This document shows, one piece after another, positions 7,679-15,906 of a DNA stretch of 64,000 nt; position 1 is the stretch's first letter, and each line of letters opens with the position of its first letter. The DNA lies in contig JAJUFP010000006.1 in NCBI GenBank assembly GCA_029263715.1, positions 1 through 64,000 of the forward strand, read 5' to 3'. The translations under genes and the position numbers were made by a program. Under the pieces are notes generated by a model. The model saw only the letters and a program-made list of their open reading frames with translations. It made no database searches and was not told the DNA's origin. The stretch is from Nitrososphaera sp. GTDB lineage: Archaea; Thermoproteota; Nitrososphaeria; Nitrososphaerales; Nitrososphaeraceae.

Positions 7679-8092
7679 ATGTACAAAGACATGGACGACG
7701 GCCACAGGATAGGCCTGACCGAGGACGTGATGGATCATGCCAAGCAAGTTTTTGATCAAGGTTTGCAGCTTGAAGCTATACTCCTTGCCCATGAGTATCT
7801 TGAGCAAAGGCTGAACGCGCTGTACAAGCAGAACGTGCACAGAAAGTTCAAGCAGATAATAGACTCTATCCGGTCAGAAGACCGGATATCAGACGAGGAT
7901 TATGAAGTTTTAAACGAATTCAACAGGCTGCGGAACGTGAATTCAAACCAGATCCTCAATTTCTCGCTGACCCTGCGCGGCGCAAAGAAGGGCGATATGA
8001 TGAAGGCCATGAGCCTTGCACAAGAATCCGATCAGATCATTTCCAGACTGTTGCAAGGCTTGCACAAGAAAAAGTCCCGCAAGAAGGGCTAG
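7679..8092 (+). CDS. HEPN-like helical protein
   Basis: The 137-residue protein is entirely helical. Its layout, EAILLAHEYLEQRLNALY early and VLNEFNRLRNVNSNQILNF late, resembles HEPN-superfamily domains, whose RNase members carry R-x4-6-H in the second half. Here the equivalent is RNVNSNQ without His, so nuclease activity is doubtful. A GTG at 7658 is an alternative start. The C-terminus is strongly basic (KKKSRKKG). It overlaps the convergent gene by 4 nt. Confidence 0.5.
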   Translation: MYKDMDDGHRIGLTEDVMDHAKQVFDQGLQLEAILLAHEYLEQRLNALYKQNVHRKFKQIIDSIRSEDRISDEDYEVLNEFNRLRNVNSNQILNFSLTLRGAKKGDMMKAMSLAQESDQIISRLLQGLHKKKSRKKG

Positions 8093-8622
8093 AAATACTC
8101 GTCGTCGTATTCTGCCTGGTCTCTGAGATCATCAAGCTCGTCAAGCCACTCCTGGCCAGACCGGATGTCCCACTCGATCTCTATCTTGCGCGGCGGGGCA
8201 AGCACGTCTCTTATGTAAAAGACAGCAAGGGGGAGTTTTATTTTCTCCAGAGCCTCGATCTGGCTGTCTGAAAATGCGCTTTTTCCGGTCTTTACCTCCA
8301 CCCAGCAGAGTGCAAGGGGGCTGGCAACAATCACGCTATCGTACCTATCTTTTTGGCCGACCTTGCAGGCAAGGTAATCAAAAACAAAGCTGGGGTTTTC
8401 CTTGGACTGGTTTGTGGGCTTGCTTATCTCCTTAATCTCCCGGATTATCTGCTCGTGTATCTTGACATGGATTCTGTGAAAGCCCTTCTTGAAGACAAGG
8501 GTGTTGTCCTTGAACTGGATGTTTTCAAGTGAAACGTACGCCCACCCTTTTTGATCGCAATCTTCCTTGTAGTACAGCTCGCCCAGCGAACCCCTAAGAG
8601 ACTTGGTTATCGCCAAACTCAT
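8089..8622 (-). CDS. PD-(D/E)XK nuclease-like protein
   Basis: The motif order fits the PD-(D/E)XK nuclease fold: Glu15 in SLGELYY, Asp82 in VFDYLA, then E109-V-K111 in the strand LCWVEVKTG, followed by a Gln/Glu-rich helix (SQIEALEKI). The length (177 residues) suits a single-domain nuclease related to Holliday-junction resolvases or VRR-NUC-like proteins. The acidic tail (DELDDLRDQAEYDDEYF) is unusual for a DNA-binding protein. The substrate is unknown. It is convergent with the HEPN-like gene rather than in an operon with it. Confidence 0.6.
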   Translation of the reverse strand: MSLAITKSLRGSLGELYYKEDCDQKGWAYVSLENIQFKDNTLVFKKGFHRIHVKIHEQIIREIKEISKPTNQSKENPSFVFDYLACKVGQKDRYDSVIVASPLALCWVEVKTGKSAFSDSQIEALEKIKLPLAVFYIRDVLAPPRKIEIEWDIRSGQEWLDELDDLRDQAEYDDEYF

Positions 8623-8695
8623 GCAAAGAATGGATATCTACCGTTGCAAAAGTTTTACGATGTTTTCTTATACTCGCAGGCTCTGATCATCAGAA

Positions 8696-9253
8696 GTGAG
8701 CGAAGAAAAGCACGGCATCATAACTCCTTATTCCCTCATTATGTTGCTGGTGCCGGTTGCCGGGCTTGCCGCAGTACTTGTCTATGGAAATGTTCTGGCA
8801 TTGAACTACGTCCATGTGATGACCGGGGCAACCTGGACCGGCATCGACCTTTTCATGGGGCTTGTCATGGGCCGGGTGTTAAAGGGCCTTGAGCCGCCGG
8901 CCAGAACGCAGGTGATCAAAAAACTTGTGCCGCTCATGCTGTTTCTCATGCCCGCACTTGCGTCAGTGTCTATAACATCTGGCATCAATCTGGCAGACAG
9001 GATGGGCATGCTGACGCTGCAGTCGCCGACGATAATTGCCGCAGTTGTCATCGTGATAGTACTGTCGCTGCAGGGCTTTGGAATATTGATGCCTACAGAA
9101 CTCAGGATATTTCTTGAGCTTAGAAAGAAAGAGCCGGACAGGGACAGGATAATACGATGGGGGATGAGAAACGTAAAGCTGGCCGGAAGCCAGGGCGCGT
9201 TTCAGGTGGCGCTGATATTTGTCATGGCGAATCTCGCGCTGGGCTTTGTATAG
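8696..9253 (+). CDS. Integral membrane protein, CopD/DUF2269-like
   Basis: A GTG start gives a 185-residue protein with five hydrophobic segments. The second segment contains LNYVHVMTGATWTGIDLFMG, where the His and WxG pattern resembles CopD/DUF2269-type membrane proteins that often handle copper or haem. Family assignment is tentative. The gene stands alone between convergent or divergent neighbours. Confidence 0.55.
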   Translation: MSEEKHGIITPYSLIMLLVPVAGLAAVLVYGNVLALNYVHVMTGATWTGIDLFMGLVMGRVLKGLEPPARTQVIKKLVPLMLFLMPALASVSITSGINLADRMGMLTLQSPTIIAAVVIVIVLSLQGFGILMPTELRIFLELRKKEPDRDRIIRWGMRNVKLAGSQGAFQVALIFVMANLALGFV

Positions 9254-9390
9254 TGGGCCTCCTTTGCAGCTGCTGATCTATCACAGACATTACAGCCAAC
9301 ACACTGCATGCAAGGCCGGCTGCTGCATCTTGCCTTCGTAAATTGTTAGTTTTTCTTCTGTTCATTATGTTCTGCAAAAAGTGTTGCAGA

Positions 9391-9711
9391 TTAAGGAGCA
9401 TCAGGCATTCTCTGCTGTTTTTGTCGAAATTCTTGAGGCATTTCCTTGCAAATGTGGTACCCTCTTCCAAGCCGCTCGTTGCATTTTGGGCAGAGCCTTG
9501 GAGGGGCTGCCTTCTTGGGTCCGTCTTGCAGGTTGCCTCTCATCACTTCATCTTTTTGCCTGAAAAGCGCGTTCAGCTCAGCCTGCAATCTGGGAATATC
9601 TCGTTTGGCCTTTTTGTTACGCATCCGTAGTTGGATCTGGTCAATCTTGTGGTTCAGGTCCCGTATCTTTTTCTTTTTGACATGGCGGATTGGATTAGCC
9701 AATAACGACAA
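9391..9711 (-). CDS. Small basic zinc-binding protein
   Basis: The 106-residue protein has a very basic coiled N-terminus (RHVKKKKIRDLNHKIDQIQL, then KAKRDIPRLQAELNALF) and a C-terminal knuckle CPKC-x8-H-x-C typical of small zinc-binding modules. Nucleic-acid binding is plausible but inferred. It marks the left boundary of the A/T-rich island; its own composition is like the rest of the genome. Confidence 0.55.
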   Translation of the reverse strand: MSLLANPIRHVKKKKIRDLNHKIDQIQLRMRNKKAKRDIPRLQAELNALFRQKDEVMRGNLQDGPKKAAPPRLCPKCNERLGRGYHICKEMPQEFRQKQQRMPDAP

Positions 9712-9886
9712 ACTGTAGTTATTGTTCTAGCAATATAATGGTTTTAAGCAGTTTTGTTGATCATGCGTTCAAAACCATGAGGGAAGGAGATTTCCATTTT
9801 TACTCTTCGAATTCCCAAAAGTTTACACACGGAAATAGTTCTTATCATCTTTCCAACTTTTACTGCGTCTTTCCAATTTTCGTCAT

Positions 9887-10507
9887 TCAAGAATCCTTTA
9901 CAGGGGAACTAACACCATCTGGCGGCCACGGTATAATTGCTCCAAGTTGCTCGAGCTTCTCGCCAGCCAAAGTTAAATCGAAGATGTCCATATTGCCGTC
10001 CTTTACTACCACCATGTACTCTTTACCTTCTTTATCCATAATTACTCCAAAACCCTTCTTTACCTTTACAATGTCCTTGATTGATACTTTCTTTACTTTG
10101 TATTCATGAAGAAATACTGCCTTTTTCTTCTCTATCTGAGATGGAGTAAGCTTGAAGTTAGTTATGATAATTGCTTTTCTTCCCCCAAACCTGACATCAT
10201 TAGAATTAATCCTAGAAGAGAAAAGTACCTTCATTGCCTCTGCAAGAGATTCCAAAAACCTTTGCACATCTACTTCCAACCGTTGCTTCGGATTACTTTC
10301 GATCGTAAGGTGCATGTAGAGTTTACCTTCTCTTTCGTATATGGTCAAATGTCTGTCTCTATCTTGAATTCGCTTTGTAACCAAACCTGGCGTGCCACTT
10401 CTCTTTGCTGAAGTTATTTTAATTATCATTCCTTCATAGCGAAATTCCTTCACAGTTTCTGGGATCCGAGAATCTAAATCATTTGTCTGAGTATCTTTCG
10501 CTGCCAT
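9887..10507 (-). CDS. Unknown protein of the island (206 aa)
   Basis: The protein is soluble, Lys-rich and alternates beta strands with one helix (VQRFLESLAEAMKVLF). Strands such as MIIKITSAK, RHLTIYEREGKLYMHLTI and KAIIITNFKL suggest one or two beta-sandwich or barrel domains. There is no signal peptide. A TATA-like AGATATAACC on the minus strand, about 30 nt upstream of the ATG, suggests its own promoter. It is the most distal gene downstream of the protease, and I recognise no family. Confidence 0.6.
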   Translation of the reverse strand: MAAKDTQTNDLDSRIPETVKEFRYEGMIIKITSAKRSGTPGLVTKRIQDRDRHLTIYEREGKLYMHLTIESNPKQRLEVDVQRFLESLAEAMKVLFSSRINSNDVRFGGRKAIIITNFKLTPSQIEKKKAVFLHEYKVKKVSIKDIVKVKKGFGVIMDKEGKEYMVVVKDGNMDIFDLTLAGEKLEQLGAIIPWPPDGVSSPVKDS

Positions 10508-10593
10508 GTCGTCTTTAATGTATTCGATTTATGTAAGGTTATATCTTTGGATTCACGCACCCAGAATTAGCAGGGATCAGTAATGCAGTAGCA

Positions 10594-12084
10594 TCACTCT
10601 GAGATATATGAAGAGATAGGTTCTAATTTCATACGTTTAAGTTTCCTTAGTTTTTCTGCTTTCATTTCATATTTCTTTGCCTCTCGTGGTTTCTCACTAT
10701 GAAATAGAACAATTGCTTTTACTTCCCAATTTTTAGCATCGAGAGGATCTAATTCCAGAGCTTTACTAACACACTTCAAGGCCTCTTTCGTCTTATTAAT
10801 TTCTACAAGAGCTATTGCTTTGTTACTCCATATCCCTGCATTCCCTGAATCAATACTAAGAGCTTTATCGAAGCATAAAATTGCTTGATCTTTGTCGCCT
10901 TGATGTAGGTATGATAAACCCTTGTTACTCCATATCCATGCCCACTTAGGATTTATCTTAAGAGCTCTATCGAAGCATTCAATAGCCTTCTTAAATCGTC
11001 CCTTTTTATCTAGATTTAGTCCTTTTTCATTCCAAGCGGTTGCATTATTCGGATCAATCCTCAAAGCTTTGTTGGCGCACGTCAGAGACTCATTGAATTT
11101 TCCTAATTCAAATAGTGCGTTTGCTTTGTTTGCTAGTGCCTCCGCATTCTCCTTATCTAGTTGCAGACATTTATCAAAAAGACAAACCGCCTCTTTTAAT
11201 CTGCCAAGGTGAAGGAGGGACAGAGCCTTATTATACCACAGATAGGATGCATCTGGCCGATATTTTAGGACATAATCAAAACAGGCTAGAGCTTCATGCC
11301 ACTTGCCAGAGTCTCCTAATGCAGCACCCTTGTTAGTCCATGCATCCAAATAACGAGGATCATTTATCACTTTATCATAGTATCTTATTGCTTTGCTGAA
11401 TTCTCCATTATTCAAATACTGCCAAGCTTTATCCATGACATACTGAATATTGAATCCCGATGAAGGCATTATCATTTTAGCCCTAATTCCGGATCTATCA
11501 AACACAATATCCGTTGGAATAATGTACGCCGAATTCTCGTCCTTTGCTTCAAATATTCCAACTACTGTCCAATCGCCAGCATAACACACAGGAGCGCCAC
11601 TATAACCTACTTTGAACGATCCATCAAATTTTATAACATTAACATTTACTTCGGGCTTAACATTCCATTTTCGCTTTCCTGCAATCATTTCTTTATTCCA
11701 TTGTATTGGACAGGAAACTTTCGCAAGATGACCCTCTACGTGATTTCCTGATGGAAAGTGTGCTAGCTCTTCGTCTGAAAAGCCCCAAACTACAACATCT
11801 ATATCATGGTACGTCTCGGTTCTAACTTCTAGCGGTTTGAAGATCGATTTTCTTACTCTTAGGATAGCTAGATCAATTCTAGGGTCTGAATACTCTTCTA
11901 GCCACTCTGCAGCAAAGAGTTTTTTGTTATCTCTGGTTACGAATATTTTATCAGCACGAGCAATGTTGTGATGACATGTTATGCAATATCCCCTCTTGAA
12001 AAAGAACCCTGTCCCTAAGAAATTATTATTTTCATCTATAATCTTGACAATATTATCCCTTATGTCATTCAGAGTTTGTGTCAT
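10594..12084 (-). CDS. Trypsin-like serine protease with C-terminal TPR repeats
   Basis: Residues 1-200 form a trypsin/HtrA-fold domain without a signal peptide, hence probably cytoplasmic. GTGFFF at 24-29, catalytic His39 in ITCHHN, Asp71 in RIDLAIL and Ser162 in GYSGAPV make an intact triad. From about 213 to 483 there are roughly eight TPR repeats with 34-residue spacing (motifs such as AWNEKGLNLDKKGRFKKAIE and WIWSNKGLSYLHQGDKDQAI). Bacterial relatives combine such proteases with TPR or NTPase sensors and small Trypco partners in biological-conflict systems. The start overlaps the upstream Trypco1-like gene by 20 nt, showing an operon. Confidence 0.85.
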   Translation of the reverse strand: MTQTLNDIRDNIVKIIDENNNFLGTGFFFKRGYCITCHHNIARADKIFVTRDNKKLFAAEWLEEYSDPRIDLAILRVRKSIFKPLEVRTETYHDIDVVVWGFSDEELAHFPSGNHVEGHLAKVSCPIQWNKEMIAGKRKWNVKPEVNVNVIKFDGSFKVGYSGAPVCYAGDWTVVGIFEAKDENSAYIIPTDIVFDRSGIRAKMIMPSSGFNIQYVMDKAWQYLNNGEFSKAIRYYDKVINDPRYLDAWTNKGAALGDSGKWHEALACFDYVLKYRPDASYLWYNKALSLLHLGRLKEAVCLFDKCLQLDKENAEALANKANALFELGKFNESLTCANKALRIDPNNATAWNEKGLNLDKKGRFKKAIECFDRALKINPKWAWIWSNKGLSYLHQGDKDQAILCFDKALSIDSGNAGIWSNKAIALVEINKTKEALKCVSKALELDPLDAKNWEVKAIVLFHSEKPREAKKYEMKAEKLRKLKRMKLEPISSYISE

Positions 12085-12400
12085 TAAAATCCCAATTCAA
12101 GGTAATCCTAAGGCTTGCCTCGCCAGATGCTTTTACGACAAATAGGCTCCCTTCAGCAGTTAAGCTTAATCCGAATTCAACTGAAGCAGATGAAGGTTTG
12201 TTACCTGGTACATCTATACTTTTCCTAATTGATTCGGATATGGGATTAATTACATCTAGCAATTTGTCCAAATTCCTGTTTATCTTTTCTAGTCCTCCTG
12301 CTTGGACAACCTTGCCTTTGGTTTGACTAATGTCGGAAGATTCTACAAGTACTGTCTGATTGTTCGCCTTAAGCTCTAGTATTTTCCCCACAGCTAGCAA
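12065..12400 (-). CDS. Trypco1-like (trypsin-co-occurring domain 1) protein
   Basis: The 111-residue product ends with ASVEFGLSLTAEGSLFVVKA and ASLRITLNW, which is the hallmark pattern of the Trypco1 domain described next to trypsin-like proteases in bacterial conflict loci (family knowledge from memory). The N-terminal half carries a short strand pair and an amphipathic helix (LEKINRNLDKLLDVINPISE). The start is TTG at 12400 or GTG at 12391. Direct overlap with the protease gene supports the pairing. The protein is presumed to bind or regulate the protease; this is not known for archaea. Confidence 0.75.
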   Translation of the reverse strand: MLAVGKILELKANNQTVLVESSDISQTKGKVVQAGGLEKINRNLDKLLDVINPISESIRKSIDVPGNKPSSASVEFGLSLTAEGSLFVVKASGEASLRITLNWDFNDTNSE

Positions 12401-12417
12401 CTAGCAATAATTCTAAA

Positions 12418-12428
12418 GAATATAAGTT
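12418..12428 (-). promoter_or_regulatory. TATA-like promoter of the Trypco1-protease pair
   Basis: On the minus strand AACTTATATTC lies about 20-30 nt before the TTG/GTG start region (12400-12391), the expected spacing for a short-leader archaeal promoter. It suggests that the pair can be transcribed separately from the membrane-protein gene upstream. Confidence 0.45.
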
Positions 12429-12447
12429 TTGTATGCGATAAGGTGTA

Positions 12448-13200
12448 CTAGAAGAATAAGCCGCTACGGTCGGCCAAAAGCCAAAATGCGGTTCTCAACT
12501 GCTTCATAATTGCAGCATCTCCCTTCTTATCTAATGATTTGACATCTGGCAGGTTCGGAAACCATCTACGTATTACATGTTCGTAAAAGCTAACAAAAGG
12601 ATCACGACCTGCTACGCTAGAGATCAAATAAGATACAGTGGTAGATATCAGTCCGGATGCAAAAGTTAGCAAGGCTGAATCATAGTACTTGTTGACGATT
12701 TGTTCACCTGCCATCTGTCCGCTGATAAAACGGGGTAAGTCAAGTAGAAAGAACCAGACATCAGCTTGGTTTTCTGATAAGCCACTTGAGAAGAACGCAA
12801 CAGCTATAGCAGTCCAATATACTCCCCAAGAACCAATCCCAACAATTACTAATGCAGAAATTATAGCAAACTTCGGGTAACGATACAGTCTCTTTATCTT
12901 ATTTCCATAGGCCAGATAAAAGCTAAAAACTGAAGCTGCTATTATCAAACCTACAACAATTGGATGAACTAGAGGACTAACTACGAGGATCATGTGTTGT
13001 ACGTCTAAGCGAAATAGGAAGAGAGGCTCTAAGAACAGTCCAATTATTGCATATGACAGGGTCTGGTCAATCAATGAGTCCCAATCCCTTTTTGCTAAGC
13101 AGTAAACATACGAAACAACCGTCCACATGATCCGATATTCTTGATTTGTGCTTTTATTCATTCTCCCTAATATTGCATTGATTGTTAAATTCAGCGACAT
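12448..13200 (-). CDS. Multi-pass membrane protein of the island
   Basis: The 250-residue protein has about four hydrophobic stretches (roughly 48-66, 70-98, 110-138 and 178-198). An N-terminal soluble part and a charged cytoplasmic C-terminus (VIRRWFPNLPDVKSLDKKGD) flank them. No enzymatic motif is seen. It lies 47 nt upstream of the Trypco1-like gene and downstream of the cyclase-like gene on the same strand, so it could be a membrane effector or anchor of the system. That role is inference from context. Confidence 0.6.
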   Translation of the reverse strand: MSLNLTINAILGRMNKSTNQEYRIMWTVVSYVYCLAKRDWDSLIDQTLSYAIIGLFLEPLFLFRLDVQHMILVVSPLVHPIVVGLIIAASVFSFYLAYGNKIKRLYRYPKFAIISALVIVGIGSWGVYWTAIAVAFFSSGLSENQADVWFFLLDLPRFISGQMAGEQIVNKYYDSALLTFASGLISTTVSYLISSVAGRDPFVSFYEHVIRRWFPNLPDVKSLDKKGDAAIMKQLRTAFWLLADRSGLFF

Positions 13201-13371
13201 ATGATCAGTTTTACACTTAATCTTCTATCAATGATGGGTTTGCAGCTTTTCATGCGTCAAAGAGGAGATTTCTATTATTACTTCATAAATCGTGCCATTG
13301 AATTAGTCTGTACTAGATATTCAAAGTTTGATTTTGGCGTTTGGAAGATGGAGGCTAGGAATGCAGTCGAT

Positions 13372-14187
13372 TCAGATATAATTAAATGCTCGGCCTGAAA
13401 TATACTCGTAGAATTTCACTGTATTTCTCCACTTAATTGAATGGTTGAAGTCAGTTGTTTTCAAGCCTTCATTTATTTTCTTCTCTATCTCGAGGCTTCT
13501 CTCCTTAATGGTATTCTCATGTTTTCCTTTTTCGGAAAGTAAATCTGAGACCTTTATCCAATTCAGTGCCCAACCGGAAGGTTCTAACCCGATTTTAAGG
13601 GGCACTGGGTACTGTACGAATAGTTCTGCAGCCTCTATTGGAGGTGATTTGTTAGATAATAAGAGATTCGCACTCGGAGCAGCCGAAATACCTATCCATT
13701 GTGGCTGTTCGTAGTACTCTGCAGCCTCAAATAGGGCTGATCCAACAATCATTTTTCCCGTTTCATAAAAATCACCTATGCTTATTGCGCCGCGCAAGAA
13801 AATCTCTTTTTCAAACATTTGAGTAAAAAATAGGGGCAAAAAGGCGGCTGTAGACCTAAGAATCCGTTTGGGAGTAATTTGATCTTTATATAATAGAAAC
13901 TCATGCTTAGAAATCGATAAGGTTATGATAATTGTGTCAGAAAATGCTTTCAATTTGATTTGCAAAGTGCTTGGCAACTTGGCCCATTGTTGATTTTTTA
14001 GATTAATAGGTTGTTCCCATTCATTCAATATTTTTTCATACTTTGAAATGAAAGATTCAACATCTTCCAGAGACGCTTTCTTTCCAAGCTTGGCTTTGGT
14101 TCCAATATTATCAAGAAAAATCACTCCTCCATACCGCCAATTTTCATCCTTTGAGGCAGGAGTCTGAGAAGTTCGATTATTCATCAT
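13372..14187 (-). CDS. Nucleotidyl-cyclase-fold protein of the island
   Basis: The layout matches class III cyclase-like domains. GGVIFLDNIGTKAKL places Asp26 in the first strand, KAFSDTIIITL places Asp84 in the beta-hairpin, and FLRGAISIGDFY (130-141) with IVGSALFEAAEYYE (147-160) is the typical second half (xRGAI-x-G, then GxAL-x-A). Both presumed metal Asp residues are present, but substrate-specifying residues cannot be judged by eye. The protein is soluble, with no sensor domain. Adjacent membrane and protease genes recall signalling-type immune loci, but function is unproven. Confidence 0.6.
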   Translation of the reverse strand: MMNNRTSQTPASKDENWRYGGVIFLDNIGTKAKLGKKASLEDVESFISKYEKILNEWEQPINLKNQQWAKLPSTLQIKLKAFSDTIIITLSISKHEFLLYKDQITPKRILRSTAAFLPLFFTQMFEKEIFLRGAISIGDFYETGKMIVGSALFEAAEYYEQPQWIGISAAPSANLLLSNKSPPIEAAELFVQYPVPLKIGLEPSGWALNWIKVSDLLSEKGKHENTIKERSLEIEKKINEGLKTTDFNHSIKWRNTVKFYEYISGRAFNYI

Positions 14188-14351
14188 TGCATCATTGCAC
14201 CACTCGATAATGGAGTAGATTATTTCTTAAATTTATCGCGATGAATCTGCTTCCTTTTTCCCTTTAGCGTCGCATTTGCTTACACGTTTAAGTTGATCAT
14301 TTACTTTCGACAGCCTGCAGATTTTCCCGTCAAAACTGGGGATTCCTATTT

Positions 14352-15905
14352 CTACTGCGGCTCTATCGTAGCCGGCGGCTTGCTTGACACGGCATAGGTG
14401 ACCCATGTCGCGCCTTCCACCTCGTTGGTGATCCGGTTGCTCATCCTTTCAATGACCTCGTAAGGCAGGCGCGTCCAGTCGGCAGTCATGGCGTCCACCG
14501 ACTCGACCACCCTTATCATGACGATGTGGCCGTACACACGCTCGTCGCCCAGCACTCCAACCGCCCTGTCGTCGCCGACGGCGGCATAAGCCTGCCACAC
14601 TTTATCGTAATAGCCAGCAACTTTCAATTCGTCTTCAACAATCTTGCTGGCATGCTTGGCTATCCTTGTCTTTTCCGGCGTTATCTCGCCAACTATCCTT
14701 ACAGCCAGACCCGGTCCGGGGAACGGATGCCTTTTCAGCAGTTCGTCAGGAACTCCAAGCAGCCTGGCCACCTTCCTAACCTCGTCCTTGTACAGATATC
14801 GCAACGGCTCGATAACCTTCAGGTGCAGCCACTTTGGCAGGCCGCCCACGTTGTGGTGGGTCTTGATCACAGCCGCCGGACCCTTGGACACGCCGCTCTC
14901 AATGACATCGGGGTAAAGCGTGCCCTGCGCAAGCCACTGAAACGGCCCGTGCTTTTTGGCAACAGCCACAAACTCGTTGGCAAACTCCTCGCCGATTATC
15001 TTGCGCTTTTTCTCCGGGTCAGTCACGCCTTTTAGTTTCCGCAGAAAGCGCTTCTCAGCATCAACGTAGATAAGGTCGATGTCAAGGTGCTCTTTAAACA
15101 GCCTGACAACTTCTGTTTCCTCGTCCTGCCGCAAAAGCCCGGTGTTGACAAAAACGCACTGCAGCTGATCGCCGATGGCCCTGTGCAGCAGTGCGGCCAC
15201 CGTCGTGGAGTCGATGCCGCCACTTACTGCCGCCAGCACCCGCTTTTTGCCCACCTTTTCGCGGATTTCCTTGATAGTGGTATCGATAAAGCTCTGCATG
15301 TCCCATTCCGGCTTGGCCCCGGCTATCTCCTGGGCAAAGTTCTTCAGGATCTGCACGCCCCGCTCGGTGTGCACGACTTCGGGATGGAACTGGATCCCGT
15401 ACATCTTTTTGTCCTTGTTCCCTATGGCCGCAGACTGCGAGTTCTCGGTGTGGGCCAGCACCTGAAAGCCGTCTGGGACCTTGTCGGCAGCGTCGCCGTG
15501 GCTCATCCAGCAGTTGATGCCGCTTCCAAGGCTCTTGAAAAGGTCAGCATTGTCATCTATGACCAAACCAGCGCGGCCGTACTCGCGGCTGGCGGCCCGC
15601 TTGACCTTGCCACCAAAGTTGTCCACCAGCACCTGGTGGCCGTAACAGATCCCAAGGATGGGCTTGCCCATACTGAATATCTGCTTGTCCGGCTTGGGTG
15701 CGTCCTTGGCGTAGACGCTTGCCGGCCCGCCGGAGAATATTATGCCCTTTGGGTTCATTTCTTTTAGTACTTTGGCCGGCGTGTTGTACGGCAAGAGCTC
15801 GCAGTAGACGTTTGCCTCCCGGATCCGGCGGCATATCAGGTGACTGTACTGCGATCCAAAGTCCAGGACCACTATCTCGTCCATTTTTTTGTCCTGCTTG
15901 TCCAT
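14352..15905 (-). CDS. guaA: GMP synthase (glutamine-hydrolysing), fused two-domain form
   Basis: The class I glutamine amidotransferase domain has its nucleophile in GICYGHQ (Cys87) and the His/Glu pair in QFHPEVVH (His174, Glu176). The PP-loop ATP pyrophosphatase follows with SGGIDST at 228-234, and the C-terminal dimerization domain ends at residue 517. It converts XMP to GMP with glutamine and ATP. Many euryarchaea split this enzyme into two proteins; here it is fused as in bacteria. The start lies 1 nt after the stop of the preceding gene, indicating cotranscription. guaB is about 9 kb away. Confidence 0.96.
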   Translation of the reverse strand: MDKQDKKMDEIVVLDFGSQYSHLICRRIREANVYCELLPYNTPAKVLKEMNPKGIIFSGGPASVYAKDAPKPDKQIFSMGKPILGICYGHQVLVDNFGGKVKRAASREYGRAGLVIDDNADLFKSLGSGINCWMSHGDAADKVPDGFQVLAHTENSQSAAIGNKDKKMYGIQFHPEVVHTERGVQILKNFAQEIAGAKPEWDMQSFIDTTIKEIREKVGKKRVLAAVSGGIDSTTVAALLHRAIGDQLQCVFVNTGLLRQDEETEVVRLFKEHLDIDLIYVDAEKRFLRKLKGVTDPEKKRKIIGEEFANEFVAVAKKHGPFQWLAQGTLYPDVIESGVSKGPAAVIKTHHNVGGLPKWLHLKVIEPLRYLYKDEVRKVARLLGVPDELLKRHPFPGPGLAVRIVGEITPEKTRIAKHASKIVEDELKVAGYYDKVWQAYAAVGDDRAVGVLGDERVYGHIVMIRVVESVDAMTADWTRLPYEVIERMSNRITNEVEGATWVTYAVSSKPPATIEPQ

Positions 15906-15906
15906 G

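Larger units (their letters stand above)
9720..14330. other. A/T-rich accessory island (protease/Trypco1/cyclase-like genes)
   Basis: Between the zinc-knuckle gene and guaA the DNA is clearly richer in A and T, and codon choice shifts to A/T-ending codons. All five main genes are on the minus strand: an unknown protein, a trypsin-TPR protease, a Trypco1-like protein, a membrane protein and a cyclase-fold protein. No integrase, tRNA or convincing att repeat was found at the edges. An imperfect dyad (ATGGTTTT 9738-9745, AAAACCAT 9771-9778) lies near the left edge. Confidence 0.6.

Noticed and set aside
9738-10109. Plus-strand frame at the left edge of the island
   Set aside because: It overlaps the 206-residue minus-strand gene, lacks family features, and its short resemblance (GGAGATTTC context) to sequence near 13270 is too weak to claim a repeated gene relic.
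13201-13398. 65-codon plus-strand frame between the membrane and cyclase-like genes
   Set aside because: It begins at the CATATG palindrome that forms the opposite gene's start and shows no family pattern; it is probably the cyclase and membrane genes' intergenic promoter region.
9738-14305. Possible attachment-site repeat (GTTGATCAT near both island edges)
   Set aside because: Only nine bases match and no integrase or tRNA end is present; chance is likely in A/T-rich DNA.
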